This document shows positions 25,515 to 37,400 of a stretch of 64,000 nt of DNA, in pieces (position 1 is the first letter of the stretch; every line of letters begins with the position of its first letter). Below the pieces are notes generated by a model. That model had not been told where the DNA came from and searched no databases. It worked only from the letters and a program-made list of their open reading frames with translations. The position numbers and the translations under genes are program-made. Source of the DNA: Cichorium intybus (lineage: Eukaryota > Streptophyta > Magnoliopsida > Asterales > Asteraceae); assembly GCA_023525715.1 (NCBI GenBank), contig CM042017.1:78236169-78300168 (forward strand). The letters run 5' to 3'.

Positions 25515-28500
25515 TCAAGGGTTTGGGAAGAGATGTGGATACTTTTGCTTCATCTGGTCTTCACGTTCCCAAGTAAATTCTGGCCCGCGCTTGGCACTCC
25601 AACGGACCTTAACTATCGGAATGCGGCTTTGTTTCGTCCTCTTGATTTCTCTGTCCATGATCTCTACGGGTTCTTCCACAAAAAAAAGGTTCTCGTTCAC
25701 CTCAATCTCGTCGAGCGGAATGACAAGAGTTTCATCGGACAGGCATTTCTTTAAATTGGACACGTGAAAGGTGGGATGGACATTGCTGAGCTCCTGCGGT
25801 AATCGAAGTCTGTAGGCTACTGGGCCGATCCTAGCAAGGATCTCGAAGGGCCCAATGTACCTGGGGTTCAGTTTCCCACGCTTTCCAAAGCGTATCATTC
25901 CTTTCCATGGCGAGACCTTCAACAACACTCGGTCACCAACCTGGAATTCTAAAGGCTTACGTCGCTTGTCTGCGTAGATCTTTTGTCGGTCACGAGATGC
26001 TTTCAATCGTTCACGGATCTGAACGATTTTCTCCGTTGTCTCTCGTATGATTTCCGGACCGGTGAGAGCGCTGTTAGGTGTTTGGCCTTTGGCTAGTTGA
26101 GTATCACCCACTTCGGCCCAGCACAGAGGGGATCTACACTTGCGTCCGTATAGAGCTTCAAATGGAGCAGCTTTGATGCTAGTGTGGTAGCTGTTGTTGT
26201 ATGAAAATTCAATGAGCGGTAAGTGGGTGTCCCACGCCCTACCGAAGTCTATCACACAGGCTCTCAACATATCTTCCAGTGTTTGGATGGTTCTTTCACT
26301 TTGGCCATCCGTCTGCGGATGGTAAGCTGTGCTCATGTCAAGCCTGGTTCCCATAGCCTTTTGTAATGATTGCCAAAAGTTTGAAGTGAACCGGCTATCT
26401 CTATCCGAGATGATTGATCTCGGCACACCATGCAATTTTACAATTTCTTTGACGTAAAGTCTTGCTAGCTTATCCGTCCTATCACTCTCCTTGATTGGCA
26501 GGAAGTGAGCGGATTTGGTTAGCCTATCGACGATTACCCATATAGTATCTAACCCACCGGTTGTCTTTGGTAATTTGGTTATGAAGTCCATTGTTATCCG
26601 CTCCCACTTCCACTCGGATATTGGTGGTTGAACTAGCAAACCCGAGGGCTTTTGGTATTCTACTTTAACTTTGGCGCAAGTCAGGCACTTGCCCACGTAA
26701 GTAGCGATTTCTGCCTTCATGTTTGGCCACCAATACAGTTTCTTGAGGTCTAGGTACATTTTGTCGGACCCGGGATGAACGGAGTATCTAGTCTTGTGAG
26801 CTTCATTCATGATAATGTCTCTGTATCCGCCGAATTTCGGTGTCCAGATTCGGTTCATGAGGTAGCGAGCTCCGTCATCCTTAACTTCAAGGTTCTTATC
26901 CATCCCTCGCAAGGCTTCATCTGCGACGTTTTCCGGTTTTAAGGCTTCTAGCTGCGCCTCTTTAATCTGAGTGGGTAACTGGGAATGGATCGTCATTGTT
27001 AATGATTTCACTCGGCGACCCGAGTATTCTTTTCGACTGAGGGCATCAGCTACAACGTTGGCCTTCCCTGGGTGATAACGAATTTCGCATTCGTAGTCAT
27101 TTAGTAGCTCCATCCAACGTCGTTGCCTCATATTGAGTTCTTTTTGGTTGAGGATATGCTGGAGACTCTTATGGTCGGTGTATACCGTACATTCTGTGCC
27201 GTACCGGTAGTGTCTCCAGATCTTCAATGCGAACACTACTGCTCCCAACTCGAGGTCATGTGTAGTGTAGTTGACCTCGTGAGTTTTAAGCTGCCTCGAA
27301 GCGTAAGCAATGACCTTTCCTCTCTGCATGAGTACACAACCCAAACCCTGGTTCGATGCGTCGCAATAGACCACAAAGTCTTCTGTTCCTTCTGGAAGGG
27401 ACAGAATAGGAGCGCTGCATAAAGCTTTCTTTAGGGTCTGGAAGGCGGCGTCTTGGTTATCTCCCCACTTGAACGTCACACCCTTTTGTGTCAGGGTGGT
27501 AAGTGGCTTTGCAATTTTGGAGAAATTCTGTATGAATCTTCGGTAATAGCCAGCAAGGCCCAAAAACTGACGGATTTCTGTCGGAGTTCTTGGCGCTTTC
27601 CAGCTTTCGATGGCTTTGATTTTGGAGGGATCCACGTGTATCCCTTCCTTGCTGATTACGTGGCCTAGAAAGTCCACTTTTCGAAGCCAGAATTCGCATT
27701 TCGAAAATTTCGCATACAACTTCTCTGTTCTTAACGTCTCCAAAACTTGTCGTAAGTGTTGGCTATGTTCCTCCTTGCTTCGTGAATAAATAAGTATGTC
27801 GTCGATGAATACTATCACGAATTTATCCAGGTAAGGTCGGCATACTCGGTTCATTAGATCCATGAACACTGCGGGCGCATTGGTCAATCCGAAGGGCATC
27901 ACAACGAATTCATAATGGCCGTAGCGAGTTCTGAATGCCGTTTTAGGAACATCTTCTTCTTGAACCTTGAGTTGGTGATATCCCGACCTCAGATCGATTT
28001 TTGAGAAGTAACTCGCTCCTTGGAGTTGATCGAACAGGTCGTCAATTCGGGGTAACGGGTATCGGTTTTTGATAGTGAGCTTGTTCAACTCCCGATAGTC
28101 AATGCACATACGGAATGATCCATCCTTCTTCTTTACGAACAAGACCGGCGCTCCCCAAGGTGAGAAGCTCGGCCTGATGAACCCTTTACTTAGCAGTTCG
28201 TTTAGTTGGCTGGATAATTCTTGCATTTCTGCCGGGGCTAACCGATATGGTGCTTTTGCTACTGGAGTGGCTCCTGGAATTAAATCGATTCTGAATTCGA
28301 CTTGTCGTGCGGGTGGTACCCCTGGGAGGTCTTCTGGGAATACGTCGGGAAAGTTGCAGACTTCGGGGATTTCTTTGATGTTCTTTACTTCTTTCTTTTC
28401 GTCAACAACGTGGGCTAGGAAGGCATGGTATCTTTTCTGTAGGTATTTTCGGGCTTTGATGCATGACACGATTCGGAGGCTGGTACTGGGTTTATCACCG

Positions 28501-30041
28501 TAGACAACAATGGTCTTGTCATTCGGCAGATGAAGTCGGATTGCTCGTTCGTAACACATGATGTCGGCATGATGGGGAATTAGCCAATCCATACCAACGA
28601 TCACGTCAAAACTTCCTATTTTAACGGGCATTAAATCGATTTGAAAGGAGTGATCGTCCAGAGTAAGTGTACAGCCTATGTATATGTTGTTTGTGCTTTC
28701 TGTTTTGCCATTAGCCATTTCTACTGTAAATGTTTCTTTGAGTGGTTGAGGTTTTTGTTTTAGCAAATATTTAAACTTGTGGCTTACGAAACTCCTCTCC
28801 GCACCGCTATCGAATAGTATACAAGCATATGAATTATTGACGAGGAACGTACCGGTAACCACGGTAGGATCCTCTACCGCTTCAGCGCGTCCCATGGTTA
28901 GGACTCTTCCATTTCTCCTATTGTTCTTTGCCTTTGGGCAATCACGCTTGAAATGCCCCGTTTCTCCGCAACCGTAGCAAGCTTGGCTCACCCCGATGTT
29001 AGTGGCTTGGGTGGCTTGTGGGGTGGACGTCCTGCAGTAGCGGGCGGTGTGGCCCTTCTTGTTACAATTCAAACAATGCATTTCCCTACAAGCTCCGGTG
29101 TGGTGGAAATTGCACTTGTTGCATTTGGGTAGCGTCCCATTGTATTGCTTGGCGGTGGTTGGGGCGTTCGGGACGATGGCTGCACGAACTGCCACGATTT
29201 GCTGTCTTTTCGCACCCTCTTGCTGTGGTTGGTTTCTTCCCCTGTTCCATGGCTTTCTCTTGTGATCCCTTTCCTTTGGTTGTTCGGTCTTTTGGGTCAT
29301 GGTTCCCTGGCGCACCCCGTGGTCGACTAATCGTTGGGCCAATCGTTTGGCGCGGTCAAAAGTGGCGGGACTTGCGGCTTCCACATTCCCCTGGATCTGG
29401 GAGGATAGTCCCCAGATGTAACGTTCCACCTTTACTGACTCTGGTGTGACCATGGCTGGGCAGAGGGTTGCCAGATCGTTGAATCGGTTCGTGTAAGCGT
29501 TTAGATCCGAACCTTTCATCGTGAGGTTCCACAGCTCTTGCTCCAACTTTTGAATTTCACCTCGAGGGCAGTACTCTTTCATTAACATCGTCTTTAGTTC
29601 CTCCCAACTCATAGAATTTGCCACCGGGAGCGTCAGCGTCTTAACGTGGCCCTTCCACCAAGACATAGCCGTCTCAGCGAAAGTGCAAGCAGCGAACTTG
29701 ACTTTCATTTCTTCTGGGCAAGCGGTGATATCGAAGATCGATTCGGTTTTCTCGATCCACCTAGTGAGGGTAAGGACACCACCGGTGCTATGGAAAGTTA
29801 ACGGCTTGCAGCTGACAAAATCCTTGTAAGTGCATGTTCTGGAATGACTTGATGTTTCTCCATTCGTGGAATCGTTGGTGCCGTTTCCACTACCGTTCCC
29901 ATTTACTCCGTTGGTGTGGATGTGGGCAATAGCTGCGGTCACGGCTGCCGTGACTGCGGCTTGAAATGCCGTCGAATCCATCATGGGTGTTTCAGGGGTT
30001 CCAACGGGTGTGCGTCTGTTATTTCTTCGTCGGGGTGGCAT
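25515..30041 (-). CDS. gag-pol: Gag-Pol polyprotein, uninterrupted
   Basis: The polyprotein is 1508 residues if started at the MPPRRR methionine (30039-30041). The open frame extends 51 codons further upstream, but the basic MPPRRR start is typical for these Gags. Visible in order: Gag capsid about 70-240; zinc knuckles about 307-337 and 355-368 (CYGCGETGHFKRDC); protease D411-S-G; RT with D683 and FIDD at 745-748; RNase H with YCDAS from 892; integrase zinc site H1082, H1089, C1119, C1122; DDE core D1152, D1213, E1249; and a chromodomain-like tail about 1456-1502. Gag, protease, RT, RNase H and integrase are fused in one frame, so processing must rely on the protease. No stop, frameshift or lost catalytic residue was seen. 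The chromodomain would steer integration to marked chromatin (family knowledge). Confidence 0.95.
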   Translation of the reverse strand: MPPRRRNNRRTPVGTPETPMMDSTAFQAAVTAAVTAAIAHIHTNGVNGNGSGNGTNDSTNGETSSHSRTCTYKDFVSCKPLTFHSTGGVLTLTRWIEKTESIFDITACPEEMKVKFAACTFAETAMSWWKGHVKTLTLPVANSMSWEELKTMLMKEYCPRGEIQKLEQELWNLTMKGSDLNAYTNRFNDLATLCPAMVTPESVKVERYIWGLSSQIQGNVEAASPATFDRAKRLAQRLVDHGVRQGTMTQKTEQPKERDHKRKPWNRGRNQPQQEGAKRQQIVAVRAAIVPNAPTTAKQYNGTLPKCNKCNFHHTGACREMHCLNCNKKGHTARYCRTSTPQATQATNIGVSQACYGCGETGHFKRDCPKAKNNRRNGRVLTMGRAEAVEDPTVVTGTFLVNNSYACILFDSGAERSFVSHKFKYLLKQKPQPLKETFTVEMANGKTESTNNIYIGCTLTLDDHSFQIDLMPVKIGSFDVIVGMDWLIPHHADIMCYERAIRLHLPNDKTIVVYGDKPSTSLRIVSCIKARKYLQKRYHAFLAHVVDEKKEVKNIKEIPEVCNFPDVFPEDLPGVPPARQVEFRIDLIPGATPVAKAPYRLAPAEMQELSSQLNELLSKGFIRPSFSPWGAPVLFVKKKDGSFRMCIDYRELNKLTIKNRYPLPRIDDLFDQLQGASYFSKIDLRSGYHQLKVQEEDVPKTAFRTRYGHYEFVVMPFGLTNAPAVFMDLMNRVCRPYLDKFVIVFIDDILIYSRSKEEHSQHLRQVLETLRTEKLYAKFSKCEFWLRKVDFLGHVISKEGIHVDPSKIKAIESWKAPRTPTEIRQFLGLAGYYRRFIQNFSKIAKPLTTLTQKGVTFKWGDNQDAAFQTLKKALCSAPILSLPEGTEDFVVYCDASNQGLGCVLMQRGKVIAYASRQLKTHEVNYTTHDLELGAVVFALKIWRHYRYGTECTVYTDHKSLQHILNQKELNMRQRRWMELLNDYECEIRYHPGKANVVADALSRKEYSGRRVKSLTMTIHSQLPTQIKEAQLEALKPENVADEALRGMDKNLEVKDDGARYLMNRIWTPKFGGYRDIIMNEAHKTRYSVHPGSDKMYLDLKKLYWWPNMKAEIATYVGKCLTCAKVKVEYQKPSGLLVQPPISEWKWERITMDFITKLPKTTGGLDTIWVIVDRLTKSAHFLPIKESDRTDKLARLYVKEIVKLHGVPRSIISDRDSRFTSNFWQSLQKAMGTRLDMSTAYHPQTDGQSERTIQTLEDMLRACVIDFGRAWDTHLPLIEFSYNNSYHTSIKAAPFEALYGRKCRSPLCWAEVGDTQLAKGQTPNSALTGPEIIRETTEKIVQIRERLKASRDRQKIYADKRRKPLEFQVGDRVLLKVSPWKGMIRFGKRGKLNPRYIGPFEILARIGPVAYRLRLPQELSNVHPTFHVSNLKKCLSDETLVIPLDEIEVNENLFFVEEPVEIMDREIKRTKQSRIPIVKVRWSAKRGPEFTWEREDQMKQKYPHLFPNP

Positions 30042-30454
30042 GATTCTGCCACAAGGATTTAAAGATCGACGTTGGTTAGTTTTTGAACGAATCGTTATAA
30101 TTATGTCATCACTATAATGTAGTGTTTGTATTTTATTGTCCTCCTGCACCTTTTTGTTTCGCATGTTGTAATCATGACTTAGTATCAAATACATTGTTCA
30201 TTCACACATACATCATTTTATAAATCAAACATATTCTTTATATTCATAATAAGATCGAGTGTTACATAAGTTTTGAAATGAAAATTTGGTCTTCGAAGAG
30301 GCCTACAAAATGATAGCTATAAACGGCATAACGGCTTACAAAAAGTGTAGTCACTTGATTGTAGAGCCGTGCCTACGTACAATAGTGAGCCGCACATAAC
30401 GCGTACTCATAGATGTCCTAGTCTATATCAAAACTGGAGTAGTATCAATACTAC
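30042..30454 (-). other. Spacer between extra ORF and gag
   Basis: This 413-bp stretch separates the extra ORF from the gag methionine. Its gag-side 153 bases are open in the gag frame. I see no other feature. Confidence 0.6.
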
Positions 30455-31255
30455 TCATGACGAACCAGAACCCTTAGCTCCGCGCAGTGCGTCCACCTGT
30501 GCCCTGAGCTCAGCAGCTTCGCGCTCGGCCTGTTCGGCCCTCCGTTCTATCTCGCGAATCCTCTCCTCGGAATCGGATACTCGAAGGATAGCCTCGCGCC
30601 ACATCCCCAACGCTGCCTGTACGTCCTCCTCGAGGGGGTCGATTCGTCTGGAGGTGTGATCGTAGGCCTCGTCTAAACGCCTGAGGCGTGCTGCGGTGGT
30701 CTCGGCGGTGGCCCCCACGTCCATAATCTGACTGGAGGTCGCCCGGATCTGCTCATCGTGGCGACTGATGCGTCCGACCATAACCGGTAACGCTCGGTCC
30801 GCGGATGTCCCATTCCCGATGTCAAAACTCATGCCATATGGGGTGACTAGGCCCTGATCGTGGCTCCAAAGACGTATGCGTTCCGCCCACTCCGGAGTCC
30901 GACCCTGCAATGGTTCTCTAATAAGTAAGGGACGATGAATGGGGAGTACCCTCTTCCGAGGAGTACGCATCCAAAGTTGGCCTCCTGGATGGCGGTATAC
31001 CTGGAAGCCTGGTGGTGGGGGTGGTGCGTTGTGTTCGCGCACTGGGAACCGCGGGTCATAGACTTCAGACTCTGCCTCCGAGTCCTCTTCTTCCATCTCT
31101 TCGTCCTCTTCAAAATCCACTTCGATATTCTCCTCCGGATCCTCCTCAATTTCCTCTTCCGGGTCCTCTTCAAAGTCTTCTGGCTCCTCGTTGAGCCACC
31201 CATTATCACCCTCGTCGGGGAAATAGGGATCTCCGGGTAAGTGAAAACCTGCCAT
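30455..31255 (-). CDS. Extra ORF upstream of gag, function unknown (266 aa)
   Basis: An intact ORF lies between the primer-binding site and gag, in the same sense as gag-pol, so it would be the first ORF on the element's transcript. The protein starts MAGFHLPGDPYFP. Residues about 22-64 are almost entirely Glu/Asp, followed by a proline run at 78-82 and a middle with several Trp and Arg residues. About 205-258 is rich in Glu, Arg, Ala and Leu with heptad-like spacing, probably a coiled coil. There are no cysteines, membrane segments or catalytic motifs that I recognise. It is markedly GC-rich compared with the flanking LTRs. The older Gypsy element at 4146 has nothing comparable in its leader. 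A Gag-like, chaperone or regulatory role is possible but unproven. Confidence 0.8.
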   Translation of the reverse strand: MAGFHLPGDPYFPDEGDNGWLNEEPEDFEEDPEEEIEEDPEENIEVDFEEDEEMEEEDSEAESEVYDPRFPVREHNAPPPPPGFQVYRHPGGQLWMRTPRKRVLPIHRPLLIREPLQGRTPEWAERIRLWSHDQGLVTPYGMSFDIGNGTSADRALPVMVGRISRHDEQIRATSSQIMDVGATAETTAARLRRLDEAYDHTSRRIDPLEEDVQAALGMWREAILRVSDSEERIREIERRAEQAEREAAELRAQVDALRGAKGSGSS

Positions 31256-31721
31256 GGTGTCTGTACGAGGGGTGGGGTGTAAGAATATATCTATAGGGAT
31301 TTTAAATACTCATGTATTAATAAGTAAGGTATGCAAAATACCCCTATGGTATCTGAATATTTATGTTTAGTTGTTTGGTTATTAGGAAGTGTTTCGGATT
31401 TGTTGTTTGCCACGACTATCCCTAAGCGCCTGTTAATTATATCCTGGACCAATAAAGTTGATCAGGCTTTATTCATCCAAAACATAATCACTAAAGCACT
31501 TAGGTCTATCCGTAGTATTCAACTCATCCTAACACCTTCGTATGTTTTTGTTATGATATCGTTCTAGTATGTATGTATGTACTTATACTTTTTATAAGAA
31601 TTATCGTTATGATTTTTTAAAAGTATATTTAGATAAAATGTTTTCGAGAGTATTAGTCCCATTGCGTTTATAGTTGTATATCTTTTAAATGGATTGATAT
31701 ACTTAGTTCACTATAAACAAT

Positions 31722-31733
31722 GCTCTGATACCA
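31722..31733 (-). other. Primer-binding site of the young Gypsy element
   Basis: GCTCTGATACCA on plus is the complement of TGGTATCAGAGC. It lies three bases inside the 5' LTR boundary. Confidence 0.95.
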
Positions 31734-31736
31734 ATC

Positions 31737-34483
31737 TGTCACACCCTCAAACCGTATTGGCGGAATAGTTTAAGGGTGGATGACTTCATGAACAATATCA
31801 TAACAAAGTTACACAATAGTGAAAACCAAGCAAACATCCATCATTACATAATTGCAAAAGTTACATAGTTTAACTGTATCATGTTTCGATTACAATTACA
31901 AATGATGACAAAATATGCAAAATGACGTCGTAACGTCTCTTCAACCAAGCTTGTGGTTTACCTTTTTAGTTTCCTGAGAATACAAGTAGTTGAAAAAGTG
32001 TCAACAATTAAGTTGGTGAGTTCATAAGATTTTGTATAAGAAGTGTCCTTTGTTTGTAAACGATAGTGATGAATACCAAGAAAATCCAATATTTTCTCAT
32101 AAAATGTTCAAGTCTCCATTCCTAAAGACTAAAAATGTATTTATGTGAACTGTAGTGTACTTTCTTTGAAATATGTATTTCCACGTAAACAATTTTTAAA
32201 AATTATTAAGTTGATAATTTTCCCTTGTGAGATACCATATAACCATACTGTGACTAGTTGGCCTGCTGCGACGTTCTTCAGGCGTCGGAAATGTTAGACA
32301 TTTGGACACCTCAGACCTGCCGGTCAAGCTGTAGCTAGCAGCTCAGGTGCGGGGTTGTCAAGCCCGTATAGATCTATACTCAAATATCGCGCTCTCTTAC
32401 CGAGACTCTGGTTATAAAATTTCAGGACTTATAGTTGGTACTTATGAAAGCACTTTGAAGATTCATCTCACAAAACGTATGTATTCCGTTCAACTTGTTT
32501 ACGTGCGATTTGTATGTGAAAACCTTTGAAATCATCCATTATCTTTTAACCCATGATAATATAGTATTATTTAATAATTATATAATTTATATAATTATTA
32601 TATATCATGTTTAAGCGTCAAACTAACCTCTTGCTCATAAATTATTCTAATAATAGTCTATTTTTAGTAGTTTCGTCGTAATAACCATATTTTGTGAATA
32701 ATAGCGACGTAACTTGTTCAAATGATTATAAATATCATCTTTTGGAATATTTCTCACAAAAATGGTGTAATAACTTGGTTATAACCATTTTTGCTAGAAC
32801 AATAGTATTTTCCCGGTTATATAAAACGTAGTTTTTATTACTTTTCGTTTTTATGACGTTTATGTCAAAGATCTAGTGTTTTACACACTATAATTATAGT
32901 CTTATATCTTTTTACACCAACATAACATGTCATAATGTTTAAACATATAGATCTAACAATTTTTCATGTCAAGATCTTTGGTACACAACTTCTAGTTCTT
33001 ACATTTATAACCCTTTTTACTCAAGATTTAGCACTTTTACACAATTTATTTATAGTTTGGGAACTTTTACCCTAACATTATATATCATTATGATCTTCAT
33101 ACATAGGACTATCCATTTATCATATCAAGAGTATTTTTACACAACCATTAGTTATATAAACTTGTGTAAATCATCATATTTAGCATTTAAACATATGTAA
33201 AGTTGAATAAAACAACATTTATAGCATTTAAACTTGTATTCTCCCCCAAAAAGGTTTGAAAAGATGAAAAGGAGGGGTATGAACTCACCCTTGTAGCGTG
33301 CTTGGTTTAAAAACTATGTATTTCGTAGAAGATCGGTGGTAGGAACGAAGATCCAAGCCTTGGGGCTCGGGGGACCCTTGGACAATGCTATTACCCAAAG
33401 GTTTTGCATGAATGTTAGTGTGTGTAAATGGTGTAAAACTTGTATAACATAGATTAGAATCACAAGAGAAGCTAACTTACCAAGTTTGGAGTGTTTTACA
33501 CTTGAAAAGGTGGTGTTTTGTAGTGGCTAAAGGTGGTGGCGGGTTGAAGGTGGTGATGGATGGTGGAGCCGAGAGCAAAGAGAGGGAGGAGGGAGAGAGT
33601 GTGTTGGCTTGGAAGTGATTTCAAATGAGATGGTAATTAGTCTTCCTAGATAGTTTTAGTTTAAATGATATTAGTTTTAGTTTTCTTTTTATACTAGGTT
33701 CTTAGGAGTTGACTTTGGGATGTGAAATGTGTTGGGAAGAGCCTCTTTCAGCCGATGGGTAAGGGGGGGGGGGGGGGGTAGGGTAGGTTGGTTTTAAATA
33801 AAATAGCAATCTACTTATATAAATGTGTAATTTTTATAAAATCGTAAGCCGTTTTAGTGAAATTTTTGTGAGTTTTTGACGAAACGAAGTTCTAAATAAT
33901 TATTTTATATAAAAACATTGCCAAACATTTATTTTGATTGAATTATAATTCGTTGGGTGTCGAAATACGCGTTTAAGTGCAGTATTCTTCCGATTTCGCG
34001 ATTTTTGACGTTTTACCGGAAATTACTTTTGGCTTTGAAATTAAATACTAGATACTATTACGTTACTTATCATATGAATCGTTATTTCATATTTGATGTT
34101 TAAGGCACCTCATTTTGTATTTTGGTTCCAAACCCTGTGTACATTTATCCGTACACAGCGGTTGAATCGTTATAACTTTCACATACGAACTCCGTTTTCG
34201 ACGTTCTATATATCGAAACTTTCGTATTTACATGTAGATTGTTTTATGAATATTATTATTTTCAAAATACTAATTGTACGATTTTCGAATTTCTACGCTA
34301 CAGTAGTCTGCTGTCCGTATTTTCGATTTTTAACCGATAATTGTTTTGATTTAGCATACGTAATACTATAATATTAATAATTCAACGCAAAAGTTATGGA
34401 AAACAACTTTTCAACATATAGAATAACATATGCTTCGTTTGACTACAGTTGACTTTTGTTGACCAAAATTTACAATTGTCACA
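31737..34483 (-). repeat. 5' LTR of the young Gypsy element
   Basis: The LTR is 2747 bp and near-identical to 22719-25460. The five extra bases lie mainly in a longer poly-G run near 33764-33778. It is followed by CCGGG, the target duplication. Confidence 0.95.
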
Positions 34484-34488
34484 CCGGG

Positions 34489-37400
34489 AGCCAAGTCTTC
34501 CAGTATTCCGCATGTCACGAATCCCAAGGAAGTCGACTGCTTTTATTGCAAAGAAAAGGGTCACTGGAAGAGAAGCTGCCCCAGGTACGTGCAAGATATC
34601 AAAGATGGCAAAGTGAAGCCATCACAAGCAGGTACTTACACTATATCTAATAACTCATATTCTTCCTGTTCTTGGGTCCTTGATACCAGATATGGTTTTC
34701 ATATATGTTCTGATTTGCAGGGCCTAAAGGAAAGTATGGAGCTGGAGCACGGTAGATTGAACCTGGTCATGGGCAATAGGCGAACGTCACCTGTTACCAA
34801 GATTGGTGTCTATAGATTAATGCTTAGCAGTGGAGTTAGTTTAGATTTTCATAATTGTTGCTATTCGCCTGATATGGCAAGGAACATAATTTCTTTTCAT
34901 GCATTGTTCAAACAAGGTTTTTATTATGATTTTAATAAATTGAATGGTTCAATTTCAGTTTTCAAAAATGATAGATATTTTTATCTTTAATGCTATGCCT
35001 TGTGATGGAGTGTATGAGACTATTATGTGTGTTGATAATTATGGTAAAAATGTGTTACATATTGATTCTTCGGATGGTATACAAAAGGCGTGTTTGTGGC
35101 ACTGTCGCCTTGGCCATATTAATAAGAAACGGATCGTCCAACTCCAAAAGGATGGAGTGTTGGAATCGTTCGACTTTAAATCGGATGATGTATGCGAATA
35201 TTGTATATTTGGCAAGATGACAAAATCACCATTCAAAGGTTCCTTTGAAAGAGGTGAAGGTTTGTTGCATATCATACACACAGATGTGTGTGGTCCCTTC
35301 AGAACAACCACAAAAGATTGCACGTGGTTCTATGTGACCTTTACTGATGATTTTAGTAGATATGGGTACATCTACTTAATCAAGCACAAATCAGATACCT
35401 TTTAAAAGTTCAAAGAGTTTAAAAACGAAGTAGAAAATCAACTGGGCAGAAAGATAAAGATGCTTAGATCCGACAGAGGCGGTGAGTATCTTAGTATCGA
35501 GTTTCTCGATTATCTTAAGGAATGTGGAATTGTTTCACGGTTGTCGCCTCCAAGAACACCACAGTTAAATGGTGTTGCTAAAAGGAGAAACCGAACCTTG
35601 TTGGACATGGTTCATTCCATGATGAATCGAGCTTCGCTTCCAATCCATTTCTGGGGGTATGCCTTAGAGACTGCTGCCCATATTCTAAACCTTTTCCCAA
35701 CCAAGAAGGTTGCTAAAACACCTCACAAGATGTGGACGGGGAAAGTTCCCTCGTTGGCACACATTAAATTCTGGGGTTGTGAGGCTTTCGTGAGACGAAA
35801 GACTCAAGACAAACTCGTAGGAAGAAGTGAGATGTGCTATTTCATCGGATACCCGAAACAATCATTTGGATACTTGTTCTACAGACCAAGCGAGGACGTG
35901 GTCTTTGTAGCTAGACAAGGAGTCTTTCGAGAGAGAGAACTCATTTCCAAAGAGGACAGTAGGAGTACTGTTGACCTTGAAGAAATTCAGGAAACAGCCG
36001 ATGAAACAACCTTAGGAGAATCTACCCACCAACATGAGGAAGAGGTTCCTGTTGGACCGACTGACATCTCATTGCCCCTTAGGCGTTCGGGTAGAGTTAT
36101 CATGCCACCCGATTTTTATGGTTTCCATATAACTACAGATGGTGATACGTTTGTCAGTGATCGTACACTAACAAATTTGGATGAACCAGCTAACTACCGC
36201 GAAGCAGTGACGGGCCCTGAGTCTGCCAAATAGAAAGAGGCAATCGACAGTGAAATTAAGTCCATGTATGACAATCAAGTTTGGAACTTGGTTGACAATG
36301 TGCCGGGTCGTAAGACAGTCGGGTGCAAGTGGATCTTCAAGAAGAAGACTAACATGGATGGTAAAGTACACACTTATAAAGCTCGGCTGGTTGCAAAGGG
36401 ATTCACTCAAACCCCGAGGGTTGACTATGATGAAACCTTCTCACTAGTAGCCAAGATTAAGTCAATTAGGATAATGTTTGCCATAGCTGCATTTCATGAT
36501 TATGAAATTTGGCAGATGGATGTCAAAACCGCTTTTCTTAACGGGAAACTGACTGAGGATGTTTACATGAATCAGCCAGAAGGTTTTGTAGACACAAAGC
36601 ATCCTGATAAAGTGTGTAAGCTTGAAAGATCAATCTACGGATTGAAACAAGCTTCTCGCAGCTGGAATCTTTGCTTCCATGAGAAAGTCAAAGAGTTTGG
36701 TTTCTCTAGAAGTGAAGATGAGTCCTGTGTATGTGTCAAGGCTAGTGGGAGTATAGTCACTTTTCTGGTACTATATGTTGATGACATACTACTCATGGGA
36801 AACGACGTTCCGACCTTGCAATATGTCAAGTCTTGGCTCGGGAAGTGTTTCGCCATGAAAGACCTTGGAGAAGCTGCTTATATTCTCAGGATAAGGATAC
36901 TAAGAGATAGAAAGAAAAGATTAATAGGTCTGAGTCAGTGTACATACTTGGAAAAGGTACTAAAGAGGTTTAGTATGGAACATTCTAAGAAGGGAGACCT
37001 ACCTATCCAAAGTAATGCCAAGTTGAGTAAGACTCAAAGCCCGAGTACCGATGAGGAAATAGCTGAAATGAGTCGGGTACCTTATGCTTCGGCAGTAGGG
37101 TCGATCATGTATGCTATGAAATGTACTCGCCCTGACGTATCTTTTGCCTTGATCATGGTTAGTCGATTCCAGGGTAATCCTAGAAGAGCACACTGGATAG
37201 CAGTTAAGAACATACTCAAGTATCTGCGAAGGTCAAAGAACATGGTGTTAGTCCTTGATGGAAGTGATGACTTGAAAGTGAGTGGATATACAGATGCCAG
37301 TTTCCAGACAGATAAAGACAGTGGACGGTCTCAATCGGGCTGGGTATTTCTTCTGAACGGGGGAGCGGTCACTTGGAAAACTTCCAAGCAAGAGACGGTG

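Larger units (their letters stand above)
22719..34483 (-). mobile_element. Young, coding-intact Ty3/Gypsy element (Tekay-like chromovirus)
   Basis: This 11,765-bp element is inserted in Copia gag with the 5-bp target duplication CCGGG (22714-22718 and 34484-34488). On the minus strand the order is 5' LTR (34483-31737), primer-binding site, an extra ORF, a continuous gag-pol ORF, polypurine tract and 3' LTR (25460-22719). By eye the LTRs differ at about six bases plus a poly-G length change over 2.74 kb, so the insertion is recent. All catalytic motifs that I can check are present. It is the only element in this window that could be autonomous. Confidence 0.95.

Noticed and set aside
27123..29449. 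Plus-strand ORFs inside the young Gypsy gag-pol
   Set aside because: Antisense shadows of a clearly coding minus-strand polyprotein.
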